Source: Cristatella mucedo | Taxonomy: Eukaryota; Bryozoa; Phylactolaemata; Cristatellidae | Direction of reading: 5' to 3' | Length of the DNA: 64,000 bases | Assembly: GCA_009760855.2 (NCBI GenBank) | Contig: WPIO01000001.1 | Location: 295,001 to 359,000, forward strand | In this document: positions 10,478 to 23,189 of the stretch, in pieces | How positions within the stretch are numbered: the first letter of the stretch is position 1 | Layout of the letters: each line of letters starts with the position of its first letter | Position numbers and translations under genes: made by a program | Notes under the pieces: model-generated | What the model was told of the DNA's origin: nothing | Databases searched by the model: none | The model's input: the letters and a program-made list of their open reading frames with translations, nothing else

Positions 10478-13400
10478 GTGAGTAGCACAACTGGGTTTAT
10501 TTTTTACTTTGATTTCTTATAGCCTAGCGATGCTGTGCAAGAACCCTTTACTTTTTAGCAAAGTATTCAGAGCAGCCCGGATGCACTGTGCTATAGCCAA
10601 CAGTCCATGTATTCTTACTCGAGCGATGGTAACGGGCAACCAAAGGTATTTGAGGCACATTCTACAACCAGAACAGCACCCGGTGGGGTAAGTCTTTGCA
10701 TTGGGCATGTGCCCTTTTTTGGTCGGCTAGGCATTATAAATTCCAGGATGAATTGCCATCTAACCTGTTGGTTTTCATACTTAAATTGGCCTTACTGTAC
10801 TCTGGTCCTGAAAGGAGTGAAGGTGATATTATATTTCGAATCCTTTTGTCATAATAAGCTGAATGCTGCGAGTTGGGCAGTTGCAGTTCTGTCATTAATG
10901 TCGTCGTCGTTTGTTCGAAGTGCATTTACTCGATCCGACTTTTGAATGACAACTCTTCCAAACAGTGAAGAGTAGCATGAGTATCAGAGGAAGTTCCTGG
11001 AAATGGTCATGCACAAGCTGGACCGTGTAAATGTAGCTGCATGCTTCTTTTTCCTTTGGATGATGCGAATGAATGATAATTTGAAATTGCAACTTACCAA
11101 GAGGAATTCTTTTACTTTGACCTAGCAACTTCGGTTTTTTCTGGGCCAGGTCTGGAATGTCGGTATCAAATAGCATTATGGGCTTTTGGGCATCGTCGTG
11201 TTCAGTTTTGGGGCCTTGACACTGATGCTATAGCCCATTTAATCCCAGCAGACCTTATCTAACCCTGTATGGCGAGACCTAGTTCTAATCCTGGATTCAC
11301 TGCCATATGGGGATCTTTTGCAATTGCTCTTATCAACATTTGTCACCATGTGGTCTTGTCTTGCCAGCTAATCGTGCTTTCTTCAGCTCTCACTTCATGC
11401 AGGTGTCGTTTTGGCGTCATTTGAGTGAGCATCAGAGCACCGGGAAAGTGAACAGTACCGAGTCTCGATTGGGATGAAATGATCACTGCCAACTTTGATG
11501 GCCTTACCGAAGCAATTGTCCCCCATGTCTGGTAGCACTCAAACGGTATAATCTAATTCATTATAGTAATGACTTTTTTAGTTTTTTCCTTACGGTCAGT
11601 CCGTGAACTAAGAATAACCAGCCAAATCATGTTCGTCTTTTTCTAAGCAAATATGTTTGAGTTCCAATTGGACAATGCAGGAATAATATACCTGAAGACT
11701 TGAATGAGCAGATAGTCCCTGCCATTAGTGAACATTAGATAATTATAACTTGCCCATGTGAGCTTTAGAAGAGTGCTTCATTTGCAGAATATGTGAAGTG
11801 CCTAGAAAGGGATTAAGTTTTCTGAGGGGCTATGCAAAGGTATTATTGTTATCCATATTCCTTAGATGTAAGAGGACTGGGGTTCATCTCCTGCCGTGTA
11901 GATAGAAGTCTATTGGGTGGTGGTTGATACGGTATCTTGTAAGATAGTTGTGCTGCAATGAACTTGCATCATCCAAAGGAAAACTACCAGCTTACATGCG
12001 ATGTTATTGAAGGGTGAACAGCATCGGGAATAAGGTTTGTTGCTTTTCGGGCTGGTCTTGAAATTAATCCTCTGGGATCCGCATTACCAAATTCGGGAAT
12101 TTGTTAGGCGTATGTGGACTGAAAGACGTATTTGGAATATGATTTCACAATCTGTCTCACTGATTGCCTGGACCTATACGAATTGGTTGGGGAGGGGTTG
12201 GGCACTAAAATCGTGTGTATACAACGTGGTCACTCTGCCGAGTTTGCCTCTATGAACTGCTGCCGATGGACTCGTGTGCCTTGTCCAGGGGCTCAGCCAG
12301 CGTTATCACGTTTGGCGACCTAATCAATAGTTGCTTGGGCAGCGATATGTATGTGCTTCCAGTAGCACCATACTCAAGCGTGCTTTCGCACCAAAGCTAG
12401 GAGGCCTGTCTGCTTCTCATTATTGCTCGGCATCTACTCGTCCCAATTGTCTTAGGTGCACGGTCGGGCAAACGAATGTCGCGTTCTGTGACCTTAGACA
12501 GAGCAGTGATGCTACTAACCGAATGCTGAATTTGATTCTACATGAAGAATGGAATGAACACCAGCTATTTTATGATTGTATCTAAGGATGCTGTCAAAAT
12601 TCTCATTGTTTCTTAGGCTTTCAGGTTATATTGTCAAGATTTGGTGTTTTTAGGTAAAAGAGACAAAAAAGGCTGTGCGTGACTCAGTATCTGGCATTGA
12701 GAAAATGGCTATCGGTCACCACATCGGAGAGCGTGGCCATATTATCCAGAAATCACGTGACCATCGAACTGGACAAATTGACGAGGAAGAGCAGCTCATG
12801 TATATGGATGACGGTACGTGTGGCAAAATCAACTGCTGCAGAGCTATGGACTTCTCATCGTCTTATTTAGATTCATAACTATACTAATGTTATATGCATG
12901 GGGACAAGTGATCTATCCGATAGTTACTCATCTTGCTAGCTGTATTAATATATGCTAACGTGTGTTTGTTAATGAAGTGCTGGTTATTTAATGTTAATGT
13001 AAGTTAATGAAGTGCTGGCCAATTCCGTCTAGGTGCGTTGAGCTAGCACAATTCTGTGCTGAAATTTTTCGAAGCTGATTTGCTATGGTCTTAGGAATGT
13101 GTGTTTTACCTGACACGACAACGTAAATGTTGTGGAAGGAACCGTGACAAAGTAAACCTTGCCTCCGTATAGTTCATGCTAGAAGATCTCCACATAATAA
13201 TAATAATAATAATAATTTGTTTAGCATCCTCAGAGAACTGAATCTCTTTCTAGGTACTACAGATGTTGGACATTTTGAGTGTATCTGGCCGAGTTCAGCG
13301 TATGACATGAAGACAAAAAGATTGTATATGACACTATGCTCAGATGGAAGTTTCATGTCTATGGCCGGAGGAAGGTGGCATTAAAAAAACATTATTCACT

Positions 13401-16400
13401 TTGGCTTTACCAAATGTTTCTGGGTTCTTTTCTCTCAAATATTTAAGAAACACGTGCTAGTCCAGTGACCTCATCAGCAAGTATGACCCGCTTGTCTTGC
13501 AGTTCATCAATTGTTTAGAGCAGGCTTAAGGTTTTGTCAGGTGCTGCCACCCCAATAACGAAGAGTTTCCATATTTACCTGGCAAAGGTCCTTATGATTA
13601 ATAACCAGAGCCGTTTCAATAGTTCCATTTCTATAGCAGCAGAAGAGCCTTTTTTTATCAGCTCAGTTCTGCTTGCAGTGAGCTAGCAATGACTGCCTGC
13701 TGCAAGGTTCAAACCCACGGCCTGGTTGTAAGTCGTGCGAGCACCTTACTTACCCTTGGGGGAAGACCCGTGATGTGGTGTGGTTGTTTTTGACGAATGA
13801 AAGTTTCTGTCACCGTTCTCCTTATCTTGCTTCTTTGTTGATTTTGTTGTTCGCATGGCTAACCTTGGTGATTATCCTTGCCCCCTACTGGATTCTTAGC
13901 TGCTCCGGCATTATGGTAGTCCATTAGAGACATTATACTAGTTATGGGCACACTAACTCGGAAACTAGAAAGATAATTGCTCAAAATCAGCTCCTAGCAT
14001 ATCTCCTGCTGTATCCACATAATCTAGGTGTCATTGTTCAAAAGTGACCCTTTACTAGATCACCCATCTGCTCCCCAGTCAAGTCTGCCTGCTTTTAGCT
14101 GCATATCATTGCTGAAATTCAGGCCTGCTTAGACAGGGATCGTACAATCAGGCTAAGACTGCTTCGGTAGACGTGGTATGTCTACCTCTATCTCATAATT
14201 TGCTTTTACTATCTAAATGTCAACACGGGGCTTTCGAGAGGAGAGAGGCTTTTCGCGTTCTTTCAAAAGCTGCATCGACCAGGCTCGTCCTGTCAGTCAG
14301 TGCCCGAACCTCCTCTCAAGCCCCCTTTATAGTTACCTAATTACTAATCGCCTCAGCTGGAGCGAGGGGAGGTGCCTTCTACTTCATCTCCGACTGTGTT
14401 TGAGTTTAAGGCTGTTCGAAGTTGCACCAGTCATCGCAGTTGCACCGTTCAGCGCGGTGCGTCATTCTGCAGCCCATGAGACTTACTGGCTCAACTGGCC
14501 TTACTACAAGGCCACCATATACATCCCCAGAAACGCCTACTCAGTTCGCGTTGTCCAATCAAGATGATAGCAGACGCTCGTGGAAATAGCATAGCTGCAA
14601 TATGCATGCCTCGACGAAGGGAAGGGGCGTCGGGCTGCAGAGGAATGCGTGGGACAGCTGAAAATACAAATATAGAGGACTCGTCCCGTCTCCTGTAACT
14701 CACTGCTTAATGGTCTACCGGCATGTGCAATCAGTCATTTGGTGCAAAACTCTTCAGCTAGGCCTGTCATGAGCGATGCAGTTGCCTCATCGTACCACTA
14801 CTCACCGACCTGCACTGGCTCCCAATCAAGCGCAGTATAGACTTCAAGGCTCTGTCACTTCACTCCATGCGATTCGTCCTTTGTGTGCTTATGTGTGCTG
14901 ACCCTGTGACTGGTGCTACTAGCCATATCTACACGTTGACCCTGTGCATGTCACGTAACAATGTTATGCTTGATGGCATTGCAAATGTTACCACTGCTCA
15001 TTTGGTCATCTTGTTTTACAGCACCTGCAAAGTGCCGAGAAAGAGATTGAGTTCTCTTAGGGTGCTATACAAATTTATTATCACGACAGTTTATCGTGAA
15101 GTGAAAACACGTTTGCAACATTCCTCTCCAGCATTGCATTCGATAAAATAAAGTAATGGCCTTGCACAAGTGTCGTGCTTAAACTTGTTTAATAAAAGCG
15201 CTTTTTGATTGAGACTCCGTTTTGCTGGAAACACTCAACTCCTGCTGCATAGCTATCCCTTTCATAAATGGTGCAAAGTAAGGTGTAATGTTTGCTCTGT
15301 TTTAAGGAAAATTGTTGCATTCAAAGAACCATGCTATTTTGGCATCTTGCATCTTTGGCATTTTGCACCTTTGTTTTCCATACATGTCTTCTTGCTCTCA
15401 GTGATTCTATCTTTCATGACCTACATATGTGACAAGAGCCGTGTTGCTTGTTAAAATTCCCAAAACTTGGCAAACCCTGGTGCAAGTAGTGCCTGGGAAG
15501 ACCACTGCTCGCGAACAAATTTGCTCGTATTGAGCATCCATCGTAAGAGAATTATGTACATAAGCCTGCATTCATTGCACCCAGCTTGTTGGTGGCTAGC
15601 CCTGACCACTAAGCACATCATGAGCCACCATGATCTAGATCCGTTTACTTGAGATCAGGATGTGGCAGTGCACTGAAGTGCTAAAATCATTATTTTTTCT
15701 ATTGATGCAGAATTTTTCCTTGTGAGCAAGTTCTTTCTTTTGTGAGCCTCAGCCTCTTTGCACAAATTGTACTCCCCCTCTCAGTTCTGTAGATCTCTTC
15801 CTCTGGGCTTATAAAAGCCTAATCAAGAGTTGTTGATCTTTGGAGAGCTATCTCAGCTAAGGGGGTATTGAAGACTGACGTTCCTCTCTAGGGAGGAGAG
15901 GGGTCCCTGTACCCCCCCTCGGACGGACTAAAACTAAAACCAGTCATGCACGGAGCACTTGTCCATTGACCCTTTTGTAACACGTCGGTTTGAGGATCTT
16001 CGTGGTATAGTGAAGTTGTGTGCATGTAGTTGAGCGCACAAGCAGGTTTTAGATCGCATCGTCGTTGGTCGCCCTCCTTAAGCAGCTCCCTTCCAGAAAA
16101 CAGTAGTATATCCCTGTAATATGCAACAGATGTGCTTCTGTTATACAAAGAAATGTCACGAGTCACACGATAAAAGATAGTTACTTCGAATGAGGGCTAG
16201 GTGATTAGCACTCTTGAGTATATTGTGTGGAGGCATTCTGGGGCGCCGGGTTTTTGTGAATAATTACCTGGCCGACAAATAGATCGACCGAAAATGGCTG
16301 TTTTAGCATGCCATTCTGCCTACCAGGCATCATTTATGTTAATTATGCTAAATATGACAATCCCGGTTCCATTTACAGTTGAAAAGGCTGCGTTCGACAG

Positions 16401-16602
16401 AGAGTGGCATGAGCGAACTAGAGCTGGGGACATGCGCGATCGCGCCTTACGTGGAACGCGGCATGCCGTCGCAGCGCTTCCATCGGCTGACCGAGACGAT
16501 CTCCATGGCGGTCCAGGAAATGATCAGTCCTTCCAGCGACGTCCGCGACGCCGACATCACGAGTCATCCGATGTAAACCGGCGACAAAGAGAACCACTGT
16601 AG
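10249..16602 (+). CDS. MLF: Myeloid leukemia factor (MLF1/MLF2 family), last four coding exons, first exon not found
   Basis: Four exons (10249-10477, 10559-10687, 12654-12813, 16379-16602) join in matching phases into 246 residues ending at TAG 16600-16602. Family hallmarks appear in order: an HREQMRAMNRMM segment, a Gly/Met-rich stretch, QPKVFEA, RTAPGGVKETKKAVRDS, SGIEKMAIGHHIGERGH, a HRTGQ turn, an acidic EEEQLMYMDD run, and AFDREW, followed by an Arg-rich tail (RRPRRRHH) that could act as a nuclear localisation signal. MLF proteins are nucleocytoplasmic adaptors linked to transcription control, protein quality control and 14-3-3 binding; this role is from family knowledge. Introns are 81, 1966 and 3565 bp. 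The opening exon, usually carrying MF and an acidic DPFF-like motif, must end in phase 2 and was not recognised upstream. No clear AATAAA was seen just after the stop. Confidence 0.94.
10559..10687 (+). CDS. MLF: MLF coding exon 3
   Basis: CTTTTTAG acceptor, GGTGGG|GTAAGT donor, 43 codons, phase 0 at both ends. It encodes a Gln/Ser-rich lead-in and then YSYSSDGNGQPKVFEA and TRTAPGG, which match the family core (PKVFQA..RRAPGG in vertebrates). The intron before it is only 81 bp. Confidence 0.94.
11785..11855 (+). mobile_element. LINE-A-type 3' tail in MLF intron
   Basis: GAAGTGCCTAGAAAGGGATT..TTTTCTGAGGGGCTATGC then ATTATTG; a 5'-truncated tail. Confidence 0.6.
12654..12813 (+). CDS. MLF: MLF coding exon 4, MLF core
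   Basis: GTTTTTAG acceptor, GACG|GTACGT donor, 53 codons plus one base. It begins VKETKKAVRDS directly after APGG of the previous exon, as in other MLFs, and carries KMAIGHHIGERGHIIQKSRD, the most conserved part of the family. Small departures are DSVSG for the usual DSDSG and ERGH for DRAH. Confidence 0.96.
13188..13262 (-). mobile_element. LINE-A-type 3' tail in MLF intron 3
   Basis: Starts with (AAT)n, then AGCATCCTCAGAGAACTGAA and TCTCTTTCTAGGTACT, the reverse complement of the tail hairpin. Confidence 0.65.
13630..13775 (-). mobile_element. Degenerate tRNA-like SINE
   Basis: The reverse complement contains GGTAAGTAAGGTGCTCGCA as an A-box-like stretch and CGTGGGTTTGAACC as a B box, followed by a SINE-A-like body with CACTGCAAGCAGAACTGAGC. 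Confidence 0.45.
13950..15088 (+). pseudogene. LINE-A copy in MLF intron 3, broken
   Basis: It begins with a reverse-transcriptase C-terminal region (AAAATCAGCTCCTAGCATAT coding the KISSxSISPxxNLGVI block). It is interrupted by unrelated sequence at about 14160-14690, resumes with CTGTAACTCACTGCTTAATG and QNSSARPV-like codons, then carries the 3' UTR phrases and the hairpin tail at 15020-15085. Confidence 0.75.
15089..16378. other. Remainder of MLF intron 3
   Basis: AT-rich intronic sequence with no recognised element. AATAAA words at about 15145 and 15190 could be read as polyadenylation signals but lie inside the intron. Confidence 0.5.
16379..16602 (+). CDS. MLF: MLF terminal coding exon
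   Basis: ATTTACAG acceptor. TT completes the GTT codon begun by G of the previous exon, giving VEKAAFDREWHERT, the family's AFDxEW motif. A divergent, Arg- and His-rich tail follows (RRPRRRHHESSDVNRR) and ends at TAG. The exon is much richer in GC and CpG than the surrounding intron. Confidence 0.93.
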
Positions 16603-18200
16603 CTTTTTTGAAACTGCCATGCATTTACGTCCACTCGTTCTGCATCTGTGGCATATGCAGTGTTAATCAATAGGCTCCAATATTGTGCCGTTTTCCAATC
16701 GGGTCGAACCTGCATGTTTGTGCATTGAAAGCTTCTTACTATATGGTTGATATTGCATATAAGTCTGACAAGACTATCTTGGCTGTCATTTATATCGCTT
16801 TCAGCCTTTCGGTAATTTATTTTAATATTTGCTAGATTATTCTACCAGTCCTCCTGTACTACACATCGTCCATCGATATTGAGCTGTGCATGTAATGAGT
16901 TTTGTGTGGTTGAGTTCGACTTCAAATATAGCACGGTCCTATGAATTGGAGATTTGCTTATCTTATAGTTCCAATCGGCCTCTCATGGCTTCGTCTTATT
17001 CTTTGGTGAGACATTTAGTGACCTCTTGAGACCAAACCAGTGACCTGCTGGAAGACTTGGGCTGCAACAGCAGCAATGCTTCCGTGGATGTGTGTTGGTG
17101 CACCGTTGAATTCCGAGCCTGCAATCTGTGTTGTGCCGCCAAGGCTACCCTTCCCTACGGCTTAGCTTATCGAAACATCAGCCAATCTAATCACGCCAGT
17201 GCAGTTGGTGTAAATGTAGATTGAGACTACCACTGATACCGATAAGTAGAAAAGAGCTCAATCTATCTGGCTAAACAAACCGAAATGTCGAGGATCGTTT
17301 GTAAGCAATGTCAAGTTGGTACATGCCATAAGTAGGGAGTCCTTCCACAGTGGGCAATGAATGACTTGACTCCTTGGTTTCGATTTGCAGATCGAATATG
17401 TAAGGAGTCAACGGTTCCCATGAAACCATGTAGGTAGGTGTGTGGTTAAGTGATTATGTGTTTTTGGAAGGACAGCCGGCAGAACCAATTTGTGGTCTGT
17501 TCCATCATTGTTACCTCGGCGAGTCAGGAGCTTCAGTACCCGTATGTCTCCTTGCCCAGAGGCCATATTGACGCTAGGTAGGCGAAGCGAATGAAACACC
17601 CCGCCAGTTGCACGGGTTTGTGAAGGTCCATGAGTGGTTTTGATGTCACTCTATGGAGATAGCAATGTGAAATATCCGGAGTAAGTGAGCACAGGCTACA
17701 GAGCTGAGATCGTCTACGAGTAGGTACGAGAGAGACCCGGCTTTTGAAATGCATTGCTCAGGACAGGCCACTGCTAGAATGCACTACCTGTCTGCCAAGC
17801 TAATAGAAGGGTCGTGAGCCGAAATACAGCGAGTAGGAGTAGCAGCATTGTGAATAAAGATTTAAGGTGCGGGCTGCCAAAAGCAAGCCATTCTTATATC
17901 TGCAGTAAAAAAAAGCAAGGCTGGATGCAAGTAGCAGCACTGGACAAAGCAGAGAAGCGAGCTGTGGACCGATGAGTCTAAATTCAATCTCTTTTGCAGG
18001 GATTAGAGGACGAAATACGTTCGCTTGCAAAAAAAGACGGTATATGGTAGTGTAGTCTACAGGAAACAAATGCTCTGCAATATCCTTAGCTAAACGCGGT
18101 AAGTAGCCTCTAATAAGAATACTCAAAACACGGTTCGTACCTTGGCATCTGTTAGGCAGTCAACTAACTTGTTTACTCATTTAGCACCGAGCACCCACCG
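16603..18200. other. Downstream of MLF, no gene seen
   Basis: It should hold the MLF 3' UTR, but no canonical AATAAA is obvious close to the stop. Frames of up to 108 codons show no family features. Confidence 0.4.
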
Positions 18201-18650
18201 CCCTTTAAAAGGTGGGGCTAGCACTTGTAGGGCAGTTTTGGAGTCTTTGTAGATTAATTAATGCTCTCCCAACAGCACGTATGCGGCCCCCAGCGCAGCC
18301 GCGATTGCACCGGCGTCCGCCCTCCGCTCCCGTCTCAGCCGCAGCTCATCCCCGTGGGTTAGCGGGAGAACAATGCCCGGCCTGTGTCCGAGCCACACCC
18401 GCCACATCGCCGCTGGGCACTGGCCCGTCCCTAGGCCACATCCACCAGCTGTTCGAACCGCGGATTAAGCAGAGGACAATACCGGTTCGTCACTCATTCC
18501 TAGACAGCCTATTCCGCAGTATCTGTCACTAGCCTCCGTCGTCCCGATGGTTGATCGACCACCCGCCATAGGATGGCTCGACTAGTGCTTTGCCAGATTC
18601 GTACGTCCGCAATCAGGCCGCGCGGCGCCCGCCGCGTTGGTCAAAAAGAA

Positions 18651-18816
18651 ATACTAGCTGATTTAATAGCCTCTTTTGTATAGCGATAGAAGCCTTTGCG
18701 GCTAGAATCGCCGCTTGTAGCTGCGATACAGGATCGGCCACCGCAGGATTCCAAACCCTGCCCTCGGGACTGATGTTATCGAAAACAACAGCCTTGCCTA
18801 GCGTGCCATCGTGGCT
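18651..18816 (-). mobile_element. SINE-A copy
   Basis: The reverse complement reads GCCACGATGGCACGCTAGGC (A-box region), a CAGGGTTTGGAATCC B box, then the SINE-A body CGGCGATTCTAGCCGCAAAG and GAGGCTATTAAATCAGCTAG. Confidence 0.75.
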
Positions 18817-18819
18817 TAG

Positions 18820-21030
18820 CTGTCGACCGTAGGTTTCTGGCCATATGCGCGAGCTTTTTCTCGACCTTGAGCCAGTATGACCGCTGTTACCGCTTCCTAT
18901 CCGCCGGGCTTTCGAATATTGTCACATCGGCCGCTCGCAGCGTCGTACGGTCATTCTGCACTGGGGCAGCTCTCAGGCTAGCGGCGATATTAGCCCTTGC
19001 CTTAGTGGGTTTGACTAGGGCACCTAGAGCAACCCGCAGCTCGCGGACTAGCCAAGAAGGATTGGGTAGGGGGACACATTAGTTAAACCGGGAGCGGAGC
19101 GAGGCGTCAGTTGACAGCGAGATCCGCTCAGGTTAGAATGGAGCTTGGGTAGACAAAGAGCGGTCAGGATGTGGACCGACTACTGTGCTCCATTAGACAA
19201 AGAGCGAAAGGATGGCAAGCTGGCGGAGGAGCCATCTAATAAATTACAGGCAGACGCGAATAGGCCGATGACGGACACCGAGAGCTAGGGTCCGACAAAA
19301 ATAGCAGCTACGCTCAAGGTCAAGAGGGCAGAGAGAAGAGAGCAGCTGTCTGGCTCGCTAAAAATCCAAAGCAGCTCTTGGCTCGTCATCGGCTGCAAGC
19401 AGCGTGCGTGCGTCTCAGACAAGACAGAAAACTCGAGAAGCCACTATAAACGAGACAATCGAGAGAGCTCGGGGCTGCAGCTTCGGTAGTCGATGTGATA
19501 CTACGCCTCGAGAGCGCGAGAGTCGAACCTACGGCGACGAACAGCGAAGTGCAACTTGGACTTCGCGGTCGTGTTCTGTCGGCTACTCAGCTGCTCATAT
19601 CTCTAGGTGCTGTAGCGGTCCGCCTTCGGGGTCGGGACCATCGCTAGTGACGCAGGCGTGCCTACTGTAGTCGGGCTTCGGGAGTTCTCACGCAGTTAAC
19701 TTGTAGCTTGTAGCGCGGCACGTCCTTCGAAGCACTCCGGCGCAATGTACGCAATCACACGTGCGTTACTCTTGGATTGGTATCCAAGAATGCTAGCCCA
19801 CCTACAAATACAAATAACCAAAATAACAAATAATGACCTACAAATTATTCCTTTGCCCCGTGGCTTTGCCACTGAATACACGAAGTCTAGTTTTGGATGT
19901 CGAGAAAAGGCTTCCGTGAGGTGTTCAGGCTTTGCCGAATTGGGAATAATAACAATAATAATATATTAATGCACTTGATAAAGCGCCCTCAGAGAACTCA
20001 ATCTCTTTCTAGGCGCTTTACATTTGCTGAATACATAGTAGTATTACTGAGGGGGATGGAAAGCCCATCGTCGCGACGCGTTCGGTGTGCGGAACTGGTT
20101 TGCGCATTTAGTAAAGAATAAAGGCTGCCATTCATTTTTCTACAGAAAACAGGAATTTCTTTCTACAAAAATTGCGCGCTAGCTAGGACACCCGAGTGTG
20201 CACAATTGTCGCCGACGATCTGTCCGCGGAGTAGCAACCAGGCAAACAGCGACGCTTTAACGCTAATGCTACAGCAATACGACTGCTAGGGGAAGGCGGA
20301 GTCTGGGCTCAATCTAGAAAACGGCGCTTCCTTTGCGGCTCGATGCGGCGACGCGAGCGTTTTTCGCTGTCAAAGCTCCGACAGGGGGCCGCTCAGAAAA
20401 AAACATCCTTTCTCAGAACTTTTCTGCTTGGGTGGGCAGTAACGGGCGGCATAAGACGGCGCGAGAAGCCGATTTATCGTCGACCAGCGTAGGCGAGGCG
20501 GGAAGCTGTCGCGGCGTCGGATGGAGCACCGTTGAGTGATCATCCACGTCAGCCGTTCGCTGCCTGAATAGTCCCGGCGGCCGCGTCGCGACGGGCCGAC
20601 CAAACGCACCCCTCTAGAAGTGCATTCCAGTTTCGGATATTCTATAGGTGTTCTCAACAGGTGAGCCGCCCAGAAGCTTTTATAGAGCCATCCCAGATCC
20701 CCTATTCAATGTGTAGAGCTATACTCCGCTGGCCGAGTGCTAGTGCTTGTTCACCGAGGTGCCAGAGCCTGCCCGGGGTCAGCGACTCGTGCTCAGCGAC
20801 ACTGTCCACGAGAGCAGAGCAGAGCGTGGCTCGCTTGAGGAAGTCGCGATGGAGATCGTTTCTACTTCTGCTTCATATTTACAGAGTTTGCTAGTTTCCA
20901 ACTCAAAATAACATCCAGAAGTATAGAAATATCTGATCCTGCGTGTTTTCACATGAATGTCATAGGACGGCAATGGCGCAGCGAACAATTGCACGAGAAT
21001 GCGGCTGCATTCGACTGATGCTCTGACGAA
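18820..21030. other. GC- and CpG-rich unique region, no recognised gene
   Basis: Unusually GC-rich for the window, with many short frames on both strands and few repeats. It could hold a promoter or first exon of an unseen gene, but nothing is recognisable. Confidence 0.4.
19936..20035 (-). mobile_element. LINE-A 3' tail
   Basis: (AAT)n, then GCACTTGATAAAGCGCCCTC..AATCTCTTTCTAGGCGCTTT: an almost consensus reverse-complement tail with both stem arms intact. Confidence 0.8.
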
Positions 21031-21035
21031 CGCCG

Positions 21036-21549
21036 TCAACGCAATTCATGCTGCGTGGGACATTGTCGCACCAAAGCTAATTCGGCGGAATCGGCCGCGA
21101 TTTCGAGCAAAACCTGCTCCAGCATGGCAAAGTCGAAATCCGGGTAGGAGCCGGATTTAAACTTCCGCCCCTTCTGTTTCCGGCATATGCCACGTTCAGA
21201 GTACGCTCGCGCTAGCCGGCTGCTGCTGAGGTGGAGCGACGCGCGGTATATAAAGCGCATGCGACCATGTGAGAAAGATGCATTTGCCTCCGGCTGCCTG
21301 TCCGAAATGGGCAGGCGACGCGGCCAGTATAACCGACGAATGACCTTCAGCGACGGTCTCATTCGAAGGACGGCAGAGCATTTCGGGGACCGAAAAGCCA
21401 CCGGGTCAAGTCCCGCACTCACAGCCGAGTCACGCACCGAGGCCTCAGCTTTTGAAAACTTTGCATCGCTGCCGGCGCCGCTTGCCGCCGCCGCCACGCG
21501 AGGCCTCGACGCCGAACGCTGCGCTCATTCCTCGCGGGCACGGAAGTGA
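21036..21549. other. CpG-rich block with TATA-like box and overlapping open frames
   Basis: The plus strand has GCGCGGTATATAAAGCGC at 21241-21258. The minus frame 21497-21036 (153 codons, including DFDFAMLEQVLLEIAADSAE) and the plus frame 21187-21549 (120 codons) overlap. At most one can be real and neither is recognised. It could be a first exon or simply GC-rich DNA poor in stops. Confidence 0.3.
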
Positions 21550-22745
21550 GGCACATCCAACCGGAGTGTCGCACGTCTGGCGTGGAAGTGATGCGATAGC
21601 GATTTCTCCCGCCGCTGCGTAGGGCGCGTAGACGTACTCTCGTCCTTACTTCGTGTCATTCTTGTTTGCAATGTAAAAGCGAAAATTCGCTGCCCATTTT
21701 TGTATGTCGATTTAAAAATCGCCAGGACTTAAAACCACTTAAATGGCTGATACGCTATGCTTTTCGGGTGCCTAATTGATGAGTGCATCCGTTACAAGCG
21801 AGTAAGCGGCGCACCATTTTGTGTTTAGAATTAATTTAGTTAAGTTTAGAATTAGAATTGGCATATAGACCCATTTATTTCCTTCTTGGTTCCGCTTGGA
21901 GGTTTCCTAGCAGCTCAGCATCGTTTTCAAGTTCCCTGTTAATGGCTGTACTCGCCTTTCGTCAAGAAAAAACCGTGGCACCTCCTATGGAAAAAACATC
22001 AAATGGAGTTATAACGTGGAAGGCACGCCCGACCGACTTGCTTGAGCAATTGAATGTTTCTTCGCTAAATTAACATGTATTGCAGCCCAGTTCGCGTCTG
22101 CGTGTGTCCATGCATGTGGTGTTTTCGCACGGCTGGGCGGGTTCGGTCGTGGCTACACATCACCCTCGAGGTGCACTATAAAAATACACGAGCTTCCCTT
22201 CACAAGCTGGTCATGGTCTACTAGTCTGCGACCAGCAAATGCCTCGCTATGGTCTTAGCAGACAATAGAGGAAACCGTACACATTTTAATAATTTGACTT
22301 TACTGTACCTTAAAAAGAGCGAAATCTCTGTCCAGTCGCCTTACAACTTCCTGGAAAAGAGTCAGTCAATAAACAAGAGTCATTTTCATACACGGTATCG
22401 CGCTTAGACGAGTACGCACACGGTAGCACACGCGTATCATGCCTAAACCAGCGAGCGGGCGAAAGCAAAAAACGAGACGCCCGGGATCGCGGCAGGTCTC
22501 AGTGAGACTTTTAGCCAACACCAGGTACGGTATCGTGGACGCTTGAGCCTGCATAGAAAACATGAACAAAAAAGATCATTTCTCTAGTGCAAATAGAAAG
22601 CTGAGCAAAACTGATCCGCCTTTTGCTTAAACTTTAATGACGCACGTTCGTTAGTAAGACGAGAGTTCCAGACATACACGAGCTGAAGGTTAAATCGCAA
22701 AACGTTTTCCAATTTAGAGGGACAGCGAAATGATTATATTTTGAC
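21550..22745. other. Intergenic, no gene seen
   Basis: AT-leaning unique DNA. No feature is supportable. Confidence 0.4.
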
Positions 22746-22746
22746 G

Positions 22747-22920
22747 AGCTATGTGGTGCTAGAGCACACAGCTCAGAAGGTCAGAAGGCGCTCTTCACAA
22801 CCGATATCGTGGGTTCGAATCCTGCAATCCGGGCAATCCTGTATTGCCGGCTGAAAGCGGCGGTGGCAGCCTTCAAGGCTCTTCCTGCCGGCATTCAAAT
22901 GAGGCTGTGAAATCTACCAA
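22747..22920 (+). mobile_element. SINE-A-related copy, diverged
   Basis: A tRNA-like head has TCGTGGGTTCGAATCCTGCA as a B box. It is followed by GGGCAATCCTGTATTGCCGG, then AAGGCTCTTCCTGCC and GAGGCTGTGAAATC. Confidence 0.7.
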
Positions 22921-23189
22921 TATTCTTTTATAATATTTTTACGAGCAAGGACGCTGGATCGATAGGCTGATGTAGTTAGAAAAGTTACCTGCGAGCCAGA
23001 CAGCGAGCTTTGAAATCGATTCAGTGCTTTAGAGGAAGCTATTTAGGCTCTGGAACGTGGGATGTGATGTGGCAGCTATGCTTTAACGGCTGGTCAGCGG
23101 CAATCGAGACGCGATTTCACAAATGCATGAACTAGTTTAGCCGTCGGCTCTTGTCTAAGCAGCCCTAATTCTGACGACGTTCGTAAACC

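Noticed and set aside
15140-15200. AATAAA words as MLF poly(A) signals
   Set aside because: They lie upstream of the clearly matching terminal coding exon at 16379, inside an intron, and follow a LINE tail; early polyadenylation cannot be excluded but has no support.
22800-22830. tRNA genes suggested by good B boxes here and at 33935, 38350, 43310 and 54545
   Set aside because: No complete cloverleaf could be drawn, and all share the same non-tRNA body, so they are SINEs.
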